Positions 43,208 through 50,271 of a DNA stretch of 64,000 nt are shown in pieces (the stretch's first letter is position 1; each line of letters starts with the position of its first letter). The notes below the pieces were generated by a model. That model was not told the DNA's origin and did not search any database. It was given only the letters and a program-made list of their open reading frames with translations. The DNA is from Oligoflexia bacterium (lineage in GTDB: Bacteria; Bdellovibrionota; UBA1018). The stretch is from NCBI GenBank assembly GCA_903895855.1, contig CAITVN010000121.1, positions 1-64,000 of the forward strand, read 5' to 3'. The translations under genes were made by a program, and so were the position numbers.

Positions 43208-43639
43208 ATGACTATCCAAAATTCAAAACAATCGGAGCTTTTTATGAAATTCAAAACGTTGTTCGAGACGCAAAAGAATCAATTACTCTACAGTCGAAAA
43301 ATCTTAAACGAAGAATTCACGACGAGTAGAGACGATATGCTCGATGAAACCGACTGGACATCAACAGAATTAGAACAGTCGATGCGCATGAGATTGAGAA
43401 GTCGTGAATCACTATACATGAAAAAAATGGACGAGGCTTTGAAGAGAATTTCAGACGGAACCTTCGGTCAATGTGAGAGCTGCGGCGATGACATTGAAAG
43501 TAAGAGATTAGAAGCAAGACCAACCACCACGTTGTGCATCTCTTGCAAAGAAGACTCAGAGCGAAAAGAATTAGGCCACATTGACGGTCATCGTTCAAAG
43601 AGCTTGGGGAGTCGGGTAAAAATGCAGATGATTGGTTAG
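43208..43639 (+). CDS. DksA/TraR-type zinc-finger protein
   Basis: About 143 residues. A long helical N-terminal hairpin with an acidic turn (DMLDETDW) precedes the zinc knuckle: CESC (Cys89, Cys92) and CISC (Cys110, Cys113). The DxxD-like turn corresponds to the DksA coiled-coil tip that enters the RNA polymerase secondary channel. A role in transcription control during starvation or a life-cycle switch is plausible. The frame opens at a GTG at 43196, but AAGGAG at 43191-43196 fits the ATG at 43208. Confidence 0.85.
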   Translation: MTIQNSKQSELFMKFKTLFETQKNQLLYSRKILNEEFTTSRDDMLDETDWTSTELEQSMRMRLRSRESLYMKKMDEALKRISDGTFGQCESCGDDIESKRLEARPTTTLCISCKEDSERKELGHIDGHRSKSLGSRVKMQMIG

Positions 43640-43670
43640 GGGGCAAACACTCAAGGATGATGTGTTGCCA

Positions 43671-43772
43671 ATGAGCCTACAAGGAAGTGGGCAAGACGAA
43701 AAAGCACACGGAATGTGCGTTGAATGCGGAGGGGAGAGCAATCCTCAAAATCATCGAGACGACGACCAGTGA
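43671..43772 (+). CDS. Possible 33-residue peptide with a CxxC motif
   Basis: ATG-to-TGA frame directly after the DksA-like gene, encoding a hydrophilic peptide with MCVECGGES, which resembles one half of the upstream zinc knuckle. The ribosome binding site is weak. It could be a remnant of a duplicated zinc finger or noncoding. Confidence 0.25.
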   Translation: MSLQGSGQDEKAHGMCVECGGESNPQNHRDDDQ

Positions 43773-43810
43773 TTTATTTGAGCATTGCTCAGGATAAACC
43801 GCAGTTAGGG

Positions 43811-43863
43811 GAGAGGGGAGAGCTTAAGGGGTTGAGCTCTCCTCTCTTCGTTTTATTTTTTTT
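43811..43863 (+). terminator. Rho-independent terminator
   Basis: A GA-rich arm (43811-43824) pairs with AGCTCTCCTCTC (43835-43846) with a 2-nt bulge, followed by a T-rich run (43847-43863). It would end the DksA-like transcript before the convergent gene at 43883. Confidence 0.8.
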
Positions 43864-43882
43864 CGGCTTACTTTTCTTCAGC

Positions 43883-44353
43883 CTACTTTTTTTCTGAGAG
43901 TTCGTAAATTCCGACGCCAAAAAAAATCAATTCATTGGTATTGAGCTCTATCGGTGTCCAGATCAGTCTTGAAACGGCGCTAGAAAGTGAGGTGGCTTCA
44001 GTGGCAATTGCTTCGATGTTTCCAGTAATGGGTTGAATCGATCTTCGATGAAACTCAGAGCCTGCGCGCTTAAAGACCGCTTGCCAGAACTGTTCGGCAC
44101 TGAGCTGGAGTCTTTGAGAAGCGGCGTGGCTAAGGGCGATGCTTAAGAACCCGGTGGGCTTGTGGCCCTTGAATTCGCAGTCGATCAGCACGATCTTTAG
44201 GTCTTTGCTGGATTGCCCATCGCCTTGGGGGGGGTGCCATTTCGCGAGCCGGATGGGCAATCCGAGGGTGGGTTTCGGTTCAGATGCGCGTTCGATGACT
44301 TCATCGATCAGAGACGAGTGCAAAGACTGCATCACGGCCGTCCAGGGTGACAT
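43883..44353 (-). CDS. Hypothetical protein downstream of the MsbA-like gene
   Basis: A 156-residue soluble protein with alternating helices and strands (LKIVLIDCEFKGHKPTG, LIWTPIELNTNELIFFGVGI). No motif I recognise. It begins 3 bp after the stop of the ABC transporter gene on the same strand, so it is probably translated from the same message and may serve envelope export. Confidence 0.6.
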   Translation of the reverse strand: MSPWTAVMQSLHSSLIDEVIERASEPKPTLGLPIRLAKWHPPQGDGQSSKDLKIVLIDCEFKGHKPTGFLSIALSHAASQRLQLSAEQFWQAVFKRAGSEFHRRSIQPITGNIEAIATEATSLSSAVSRLIWTPIELNTNELIFFGVGIYELSEKK

Positions 44354-44356
44354 TTC

Positions 44357-46120
44357 TTAGCTGACTCCCAATGAAGGGCTTGGGGTTGAGGCCATGCGAT
44401 TGAGCAAGCTGTATTCGCCGTTGAGCTCAAGCAACTGATCGTGAGTACCCCGTTCAATGATTCGCCCATCTTTGATGACATGAATCTGCGAGGCGTGCTG
44501 AATGGTGGTTAGACGGTGCGCAATGAGAATGGTCGTTCGGTGTTCCATCAACTCGGTCAACGCGTCTTGAACGACCCGCTCTGATGCGGTATCGAGAGCT
44601 GAAGTGGCCTCATCGAGAATTAAGATTGGGCTTTCACGCAAAAACGCTCGCGCGATTGAGAGTCGTTGCCTTTGACCACCCGAGAGCTTTTGCCCTCGAT
44701 CACCGATACGGGTGTTGAAGCCTTCAGGTAGCTTCTCAATGAACTCGAGCGCGTGTGCCTTTTTTGCAGCCTCATAGATATCGACTTCATTGGCACTGAG
44801 TTTTCCGCAGCGAATATTTTCAAGTATCGTGTCATTGAAAAGAAACACATCTTGTGAAACGACCGCAATATGGTCTCTCAAGGTATCAAGGGTAAACTCC
44901 CGAATATCGGTTCCATCAATTGAAATCGCCCCTTTTGAAACATCAAAAATTCGTGGAATCAAATTAACCAGCGAGCTCTTACCGCTGCCGCTAGCACCAA
45001 CCAACGCGATCGTTTGATTTTTTGGAATGCTGAGGGTCACATTTGATAAGACCTCGCGTTCTGGGTGATCGGGATAGCTAAAGGTCACATTCTTAAATTC
45101 GATCGACGACTGAAACGTGGTGAATGGTCGGGGGTTAGGCACTTCAGTGAGGTTCGATTTCCAATCAAAGACTTCAAAAATGCGATCAGTAGCGGCTGCC
45201 GCAGTGTGAAGCTTCAAATTGGTTTCATTCATTTTTCGCAACGGGTTGGTCATCAGAAAGAATGCGGTAAAAAAGCCAAGCAGGTCGCCAGGGTTCATTG
45301 AGCGATCGAGAACCTGCAAGCCACCGACGAAAAGAAGCGCAGCTAAAACAAATGAAGAGAGTAGCTCAACTAAAGGGTGTGACGTCTCTTCAAGTTTTGC
45401 CGATTTGAGGTAAAACCGCTCAAATACATCGCAGTGATCTCTGAATTTCTTACGCAAGTACTTTTCAAGCCTGAAAGCTTTAACGACCCGAATGCCGCTA
45501 AACCCCTCTTGAAGGGTACTCATGGTTAAGCCATTTTGGTCGTTCATTCGGCCGATGTAGCGCTTCAAATTGCGGCCAGAGGCCGAGAATACCCAAGCCA
45601 ATGGGGGTAATAGCACCATCGTGATGAGTGTGAGTTTCCAGCTTTTATTGAGAGCGTAGTAAAACAAAAATCCAAAAGTGAAGGGCTCTTTAATGAGAGA
45701 ACTGATTGAAGCGATACCCCCATCAATAAACTGGGTATCATTCGTGATTCGTGACATCAGGGCCCCGGTTCGTTGCTGAGTAAAATAGTCAGCAGACAAG
45801 CCCATGATGTGCTCAAAGAGATCAGTTTTGATGCGTTGATTGATTCGAATCACAGCAATTCTGAGTAAATAGTAGTGTAAGAATCTGACGACAAAATTTG
45901 CCGCAAACATACCGATGAGTCCGAACGAAAATAAGATCAATCGAGACTCGCTCGGATTGATGAGAACCCGATTCACCACATACTCGATAATTTTTGCAGG
46001 CAATGCGCTGATTGCAGCCAGCGGAATAGCCATGAGGCTACTCAATGCTATGAGGCGCCAGTGGGGCATAACATAGGGCTTTAATCGTAGAAGTGTCTTC
46101 ATTCGGGTGAGGTTGATCAT
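44357..46120 (-). CDS. MsbA-like ABC exporter (fused membrane and ATPase domains)
   Basis: About 587 residues: six membrane spans in the first ~310, then an ABC ATPase with Walker A GASGSGKSSLV, signature LSGGQRQRLSIARA, Walker B LILDEATSALD and the H-loop IAHRLTT. Length and layout match MsbA, the lipid A-core flippase, though drug exporters share it. The frame extends upstream to 46300 across the divergent gene; I take the ATG at 46120 (MINLTRMKTLL), with 46102 as an alternative. The setting among LPS sugar genes favours a lipid or LPS substrate. Confidence 0.87.
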   Translation of the reverse strand: MINLTRMKTLLRLKPYVMPHWRLIALSSLMAIPLAAISALPAKIIEYVVNRVLINPSESRLILFSFGLIGMFAANFVVRFLHYYLLRIAVIRINQRIKTDLFEHIMGLSADYFTQQRTGALMSRITNDTQFIDGGIASISSLIKEPFTFGFLFYYALNKSWKLTLITMVLLPPLAWVFSASGRNLKRYIGRMNDQNGLTMSTLQEGFSGIRVVKAFRLEKYLRKKFRDHCDVFERFYLKSAKLEETSHPLVELLSSFVLAALLFVGGLQVLDRSMNPGDLLGFFTAFFLMTNPLRKMNETNLKLHTAAAATDRIFEVFDWKSNLTEVPNPRPFTTFQSSIEFKNVTFSYPDHPEREVLSNVTLSIPKNQTIALVGASGSGKSSLVNLIPRIFDVSKGAISIDGTDIREFTLDTLRDHIAVVSQDVFLFNDTILENIRCGKLSANEVDIYEAAKKAHALEFIEKLPEGFNTRIGDRGQKLSGGQRQRLSIARAFLRESPILILDEATSALDTASERVVQDALTELMEHRTTILIAHRLTTIQHASQIHVIKDGRIIERGTHDQLLELNGEYSLLNRMASTPSPSLGVS

Positions 46121-46192
46121 AGCGAAAGCCAAATTGTAAGACCAGCGAAAAGCCGAAGTGATTTTTCGGGTTTTTTCGGGTACGCTGAGTCG

Positions 46193-47785
46193 ATGAAGAA
46201 CCAACCCAATCGGGCAAAAATGGCTCGAAAAATACTGGTGGTCGGCGGGGCTGGCTATGTTGGCAGTTCGGTGGCGATTGCCCTTCGAGACCGCGGTCAC
46301 GAAATTACCGTCATTGATGATTTGAGTACTGGCTACGCTCAGCAGAACATTTCAAAAGATTTTCACCTATTTCGAGTCGGCGATCGCAGCCGCCTTGCCC
46401 CCTTGCTTGAATCTCACCGCTTCGATGCGGTTTTTCATTTTGCCGCTGTTGCATTGGTCGAAGAAAGTGTGCGAAATCCCCAAAAATATTTTGAAAATAA
46501 TGTAGAACAGACTCGGGTTTTAGTCGAAGAGATGGCGAGAACTCATCAGGGCCCTCTCGTGTTTTCTTCAAGTTGCGCTGTTTTCGGTGATCCCCAAGGC
46601 CAGAAAATTTCAGAAGACCTTCCAAAAAACCCGATGAATCCCTACGGCGAGAGCAAGAAGGTAGCTGAGGGCCTCATTCGTGAGGCTTGTGTGCGAGGTG
46701 AGTTAAGTGCGGTGGTGTTACGGTATTTCAATGCCAGCGGTGCCGAACCACTAAACAGGGTTGGTGAGCGGCATGAACCAGAGACCCATTTGATTCCGCT
46801 GGTTTTTAGAGCGTTTCAAGAGGGAAAGCCCGTTTTCATCAATGGTGCCGACTACCCAACTCGAGACGCCACTTGTGTGAGAGATTATGTGCATGTCGCC
46901 GACCTTGCCCGTGCGCACGAATTGGCGATGGAGCACGCGATCAGTCAAAATGCGATTAAAGGCACACGGGGCGTATTCGACGATTTCAATCTTGGTACTG
47001 AGTCAGGCTATTCAGTCAAAGAAGTGATCGATGCTTGTGAAAAAGTGATTGGCCAGCCGATTGCGCGAGAGGTGCGATTACGAAGGGCGGGTGACCCACC
47101 TGCGTTGGTAGCGAATTCAAGCAAGGCACTTCGTGTTTTAGGCTTCAAAACCGAAAAATCACTTGAAGATGTCATCACATCGGCTTATCGGTGGGAGCAA
47201 ATAAGACTCGGTGATGTGACTTGTAAAAAGGTCGCCTTCATTGATCGCGATGGCACCATCAATCATGACTCGGGCTATGTGCGAGATCCCAAAGATGCTC
47301 CGATTATTGATGGCGCGGTTGCAGGTCTTCGAATTTTGCAGTCAGCGGGTTACGACTTGGTTGTTGTTTCTAATCAGTCGGGGGTCGGGCGTGGTAAGAT
47401 CACGCTAGCAGAGCTTGCAGCGGTGAATGCTGATCTGAGTTTGAGATTGAAGCAAAAAGGCGTTTATCTGAATAGTTTTGAACTTTGCCATCACCGTCCT
47501 GAAGACGCCTGTCAGTGTCGAAAGCCGAGCCCCTATTTGCTCTTAAATTATGCGAAGTCAGTCGGTGCAAGTTTGTCAGATTGCGTGATGATCGGTGATA
47601 AGTTCATTGATTTGAAGGCTGGCCAAAATGCGGGCTGCCGCGCGGTGGGGTTAGTGCGTTCTGGTTATGGTGCTGAGACAGAGACTTTGCCTGAGTACCT
47701 TGAGATGTCGCGAAGCCACTCGAATGTAGTTGTCGGGGCAACCCTTTTTGAGGTCGCCCTCGAGTTGGTGACCGTAGCTGACTAG
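46193..47785 (+). CDS. Fusion of a GalE-type UDP-sugar 4-epimerase and a GmhB-type HAD phosphatase
   Basis: A 530-residue bifunctional protein. Residues ~12-340 are an extended SDR epimerase: GGAGYVG, the catalytic Ser126 in FSSSCAVFG, YGESK (Tyr151, Lys155), and the GalE hallmarks LRYFNASGAEP and HEPETHLIPL. Residues ~345-525 are a HisB-N/GmhB phosphatase: AFIDRDGTIN (Asp351, Asp353), VSNQSGVGRG, the zinc set CHHRPEDACQCRKPSP (Cys432, His434, Cys440, Cys442), and MIGDKFIDL. The first would interconvert UDP-hexoses; the second would remove a phosphate from heptose bisphosphate. An internal ATG at 46220 is a possible start. Palindromic element B begins 2 bp after the stop. Confidence 0.9.
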   Translation: MKNQPNRAKMARKILVVGGAGYVGSSVAIALRDRGHEITVIDDLSTGYAQQNISKDFHLFRVGDRSRLAPLLESHRFDAVFHFAAVALVEESVRNPQKYFENNVEQTRVLVEEMARTHQGPLVFSSSCAVFGDPQGQKISEDLPKNPMNPYGESKKVAEGLIREACVRGELSAVVLRYFNASGAEPLNRVGERHEPETHLIPLVFRAFQEGKPVFINGADYPTRDATCVRDYVHVADLARAHELAMEHAISQNAIKGTRGVFDDFNLGTESGYSVKEVIDACEKVIGQPIAREVRLRRAGDPPALVANSSKALRVLGFKTEKSLEDVITSAYRWEQIRLGDVTCKKVAFIDRDGTINHDSGYVRDPKDAPIIDGAVAGLRILQSAGYDLVVVSNQSGVGRGKITLAELAAVNADLSLRLKQKGVYLNSFELCHHRPEDACQCRKPSPYLLLNYAKSVGASLSDCVMIGDKFIDLKAGQNAGCRAVGLVRSGYGAETETLPEYLEMSRSHSNVVVGATLFEVALELVTVAD

Positions 47786-47787
47786 TC

Positions 47788-47949
47788 TCAACGCGACAAA
47801 TCCCCGGATAGTTTTATAGAGTAACTCACCCTCAAATGACCCCTGTACTTCGTGTACTCGCGCGCGGGAACGGCGCATCATGCGCCCGCGCGAGGGTCAT
47901 TGTGAGCGTGAGTTACTCTATAAAACTATCCGGGGTATTGTCGCGTTGA
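47788..47949. repeat. Palindromic element, copy B (about 162 bp)
   Basis: Inverted repeat beginning TCAACGCGACAA and ending in its complement, with arms of over 50 bp. It matches the reverse complement of copy A (19496-19660) along its length, including the asymmetric core GTACTTCGTGTACTCGCGCG. Where it differs from A in the arms, both arms usually changed together. It sits directly behind the GalE-GmhB stop, where it could act as a terminator or mRNA 3' stabiliser. Confidence 0.88.
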
Positions 47950-48010
47950 AATTAAAATTGAGTACCCGACTCTGTCATTGATGAAACAAAGTCCTTGCCA
48001 CCTGGAGTCT

Positions 48011-48157
48011 CTTTCAATTTTAGACTGGCTAGGAGTCTCACTCTTTTTTTGGGCCTCCCGTAAGCGGAAGCGTTCGCGCCGCAGGCGCGATACGGGCGAG
48101 CCAGGGATGGCGAGCCCAAAGAAAGAGTGAGACTCCTAGCCAGTCAAAGACTGAAAG
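48011..48157. repeat. Second palindromic element, unrelated family (147 bp)
   Basis: CTTTCA...GACTGGCTAGGAGTCTCAC on the left is mirrored by GTGAGACTCCTAGCCAGTC...TGAAAG on the right, about 45 bp per arm with few mismatches. The core is a smaller hairpin (CGCGCC/GGCGCG with CCCGTA/TACGGG around it). It lies 18 bp beyond the 3' end of the AlkB-like gene and could be its terminator or a REP-type unit. I saw no second copy here. Confidence 0.8.
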
Positions 48158-48175
48158 AACGGCATAGCCATGCGA

Positions 48176-49270
48176 CTAGTGTGTTGACTGCGAATACTGC
48201 GCATCCCATTGTTCGAGTTTGGGTTTCATCACACGAAACCAAAGCGGCGGTATGAGACAAATAAAAATAGTGGTGAGATAACCCTGGGGCATTTCGGGTG
48301 CGTTGGGGTAGGGGTTGAGTTTCCAGAACGGCACTTTCGCGGTTTCGTGATGAGCCGAATGTCGAACCAATGAGTAAAGAATCATGAAACTCATGCGGCG
48401 ATTGCTGTTCCAAGAATGCTGAGGTTTGACGCCTTCTTTGGGGGTTCTCATGAGGCCGTAATGCTCGATGTAGTTTACGACTTCTAAAATAAATTTAGCG
48501 AAGGCAGCCTGAAGAACAAAGAGTACGACGCCAGTTTCTCGTGCAACCGCATAGAAAAAAGTGACCCAAGCCAGAGTCATCAAGTAGCCAGTCAGCATTT
48601 GATTGCTCAGGCTTAGCGGTGAGAGTTTCTTTCGTTCTAAACGTCGAAATTCGATTTTCCAGGCGCTCACGTGCCCGCCAACCGTCGAGCGTAAGAAAAA
48701 TGAGTACACGTTCTCACCTCTCAGCGCTGTGGCCGGATCAATCTTGGTCGCAACATGCACATGATGACCAAAGACGTGCTCGATGGCAAAATCAGCATTA
48801 GCACTCATTGAGAGTAACCATCGACCTACAGTGTAGTGAAACTTTTTTGTAAATTGGTGAGTGAGCTCGTGAGCCGAGTTCGTGCCATAGCCGGCCACGA
48901 TTAAGCCGACTCCAAAAATGGCTCCCAAATAGTCAAAAGCTGAGTTCTGAATTCGGTAGGCGAGAATGTCAAACCCTGTCAAGCACTGTACGATCGCGCC
49001 AAGACCAAGAAAGTCTTGATCGGCGGCACTCCACGCTAAGGTTGCCAGCAGAAACGTCAAAATGGGCAACGCCAAAAAAAGCGGGGCTTCAAGCAATTTC
49101 GGGTAGCGAGAGTTGGGTAGTTTGAAATCTTTTCCGAGCAGAGCGTCGCCGCCCACCATGACTGTGACGATGAGGCCAATGCCTAACCACAACCAGTGAC
49201 CACCTGCAAGAATGCCAGCCGCTACGATCAGGGTCAGAACGGGGGTAACGTAAAATTTGATTAGACTCAT
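48176..49270 (-). CDS. AlkB-type membrane di-iron alkane/fatty acid hydroxylase
   Basis: A 364-residue integral membrane protein with several N-terminal spans and the full set of histidine boxes of alkane 1-monooxygenases: HELTH (134-138), EHVFGHHVH (164-172), the AlkB marker NYIEHYGL (266-273) and LVRHSAHH (301-307). These bind two irons and hydroxylate unactivated C-H bonds with rubredoxin or ferredoxin electrons. No rubredoxin gene is nearby. In a non-hydrocarbon degrader, a fatty-acid or lipid substrate is as likely as alkanes. Confidence 0.88.
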   Translation of the reverse strand: MSLIKFYVTPVLTLIVAAGILAGGHWLWLGIGLIVTVMVGGDALLGKDFKLPNSRYPKLLEAPLFLALPILTFLLATLAWSAADQDFLGLGAIVQCLTGFDILAYRIQNSAFDYLGAIFGVGLIVAGYGTNSAHELTHQFTKKFHYTVGRWLLSMSANADFAIEHVFGHHVHVATKIDPATALRGENVYSFFLRSTVGGHVSAWKIEFRRLERKKLSPLSLSNQMLTGYLMTLAWVTFFYAVARETGVVLFVLQAAFAKFILEVVNYIEHYGLMRTPKEGVKPQHSWNSNRRMSFMILYSLVRHSAHHETAKVPFWKLNPYPNAPEMPQGYLTTIFICLIPPLWFRVMKPKLEQWDAQYSQSTH

Positions 49271-49326
49271 GGTCGGGGTTCTCCGCGTTAGGCTCTACAA
49301 AAACGGTAAATACAAAAACAATTTAA

Positions 49327-50169
49327 TCACGATTTTTGAATCAACCCTAATGATTTAAACTGTGAGCTATCGGCTCCGGGGATATGGTAAAATAAAACTT
49401 TGAGTAAAAGATCGATCAGGGTCTCTGGTTTGCCTTGGTTTAAAAATTCGAGCAACGTCTTGAGTTCTTTCAGCGGCACTTCGGTGATGCCTGCGAGTGC
49501 GGTGATGTCAAATGATGTCAACGGTTGCTCGTCGGCGAAGGGGGTTCTGTCGTGTAAGACAATGCAGTTCGGGCAAAGCCACCCTGCACGGTGGGTGAGA
49601 AATCGAAGGGGTTGTGACAGATTTTTTGTGACGAGTTCTGACGATAGCATCGTGTCGCAGTCGAGGCATTTGGCGATTTGGGGTTGAACGCCATTGATCT
49701 GAAGAAATTTGGCTAAAAAAGCCGCCAGAACCCACTGAATTTCGTGAGTGGTTGTCGCTCCGCTGGAGTGGCTCTCTTCGATTGCGGCTAATGCGTTAGC
49801 GTAGAGTTTAAAGAGCTCTGTCTGATTGAGGTGCTCAGGGCTGATCTTGATGATCAACTCTGCGAGAAAACTCGCCAGGGCAAGTTTATCAAAGTCGGTT
49901 CTTAAACCCTCAAAACTGCGTTTGATTTCGACTGAGTCTAGAAAACCGAGTTCTTGGTTGGGTTTTTGGGTCCAGGTCCAGAGACCGGCGGTGAAAAGGT
50001 CGAGCTGGCCACCAAACCTTCGCGAATTGACCGAATTTCTCGCGATCACTGAAAATTTTCCATAATTTTGAGAAATGACCATGATGATCTTGTGCTTATC
50101 TTGATAGGGTACCGATCGAAGTACGATAGCGAGATCTGATTTCTGGTTAGGGTTTACGTGGTTCGTCAT
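49327..50169 (-). CDS. recO: DNA repair protein RecO
   Basis: A 280-residue protein with the N-terminal OB fold (AIVLRSVPYQDKHKIIMV, GKFSVIARNSVNSRR), a helical middle, and the zinc motif CLDC ... CPNC (both CxxC pairs present, about 35 residues apart). RecO loads RecA with RecR at gaps. The length is slightly above the ~240 typical size. It is divergent from hutU, sharing a ~100-bp upstream region. Confidence 0.92.
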   Translation of the reverse strand: MTNHVNPNQKSDLAIVLRSVPYQDKHKIIMVISQNYGKFSVIARNSVNSRRFGGQLDLFTAGLWTWTQKPNQELGFLDSVEIKRSFEGLRTDFDKLALASFLAELIIKISPEHLNQTELFKLYANALAAIEESHSSGATTTHEIQWVLAAFLAKFLQINGVQPQIAKCLDCDTMLSSELVTKNLSQPLRFLTHRAGWLCPNCIVLHDRTPFADEQPLTSFDITALAGITEVPLKELKTLLEFLNQGKPETLIDLLLKVLFYHIPGADSSQFKSLGLIQKS

Positions 50170-50271
50170 TTAGCTTTGAGTTCGTTCGATGATCGCCTTC
50201 GCTTGGTTAGTCGAGCTCCTTGAATCAGTCTTCTATTGATTACTCAGTGAACATTCTCTATTCGTTTCAGT

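Noticed and set aside
46121-46300. Upstream extension of the MsbA-like frame
   Set aside because: It would overlap the divergent GalE-GmhB start and adds a non-family N-terminus; internal ATG codons fit the family length.
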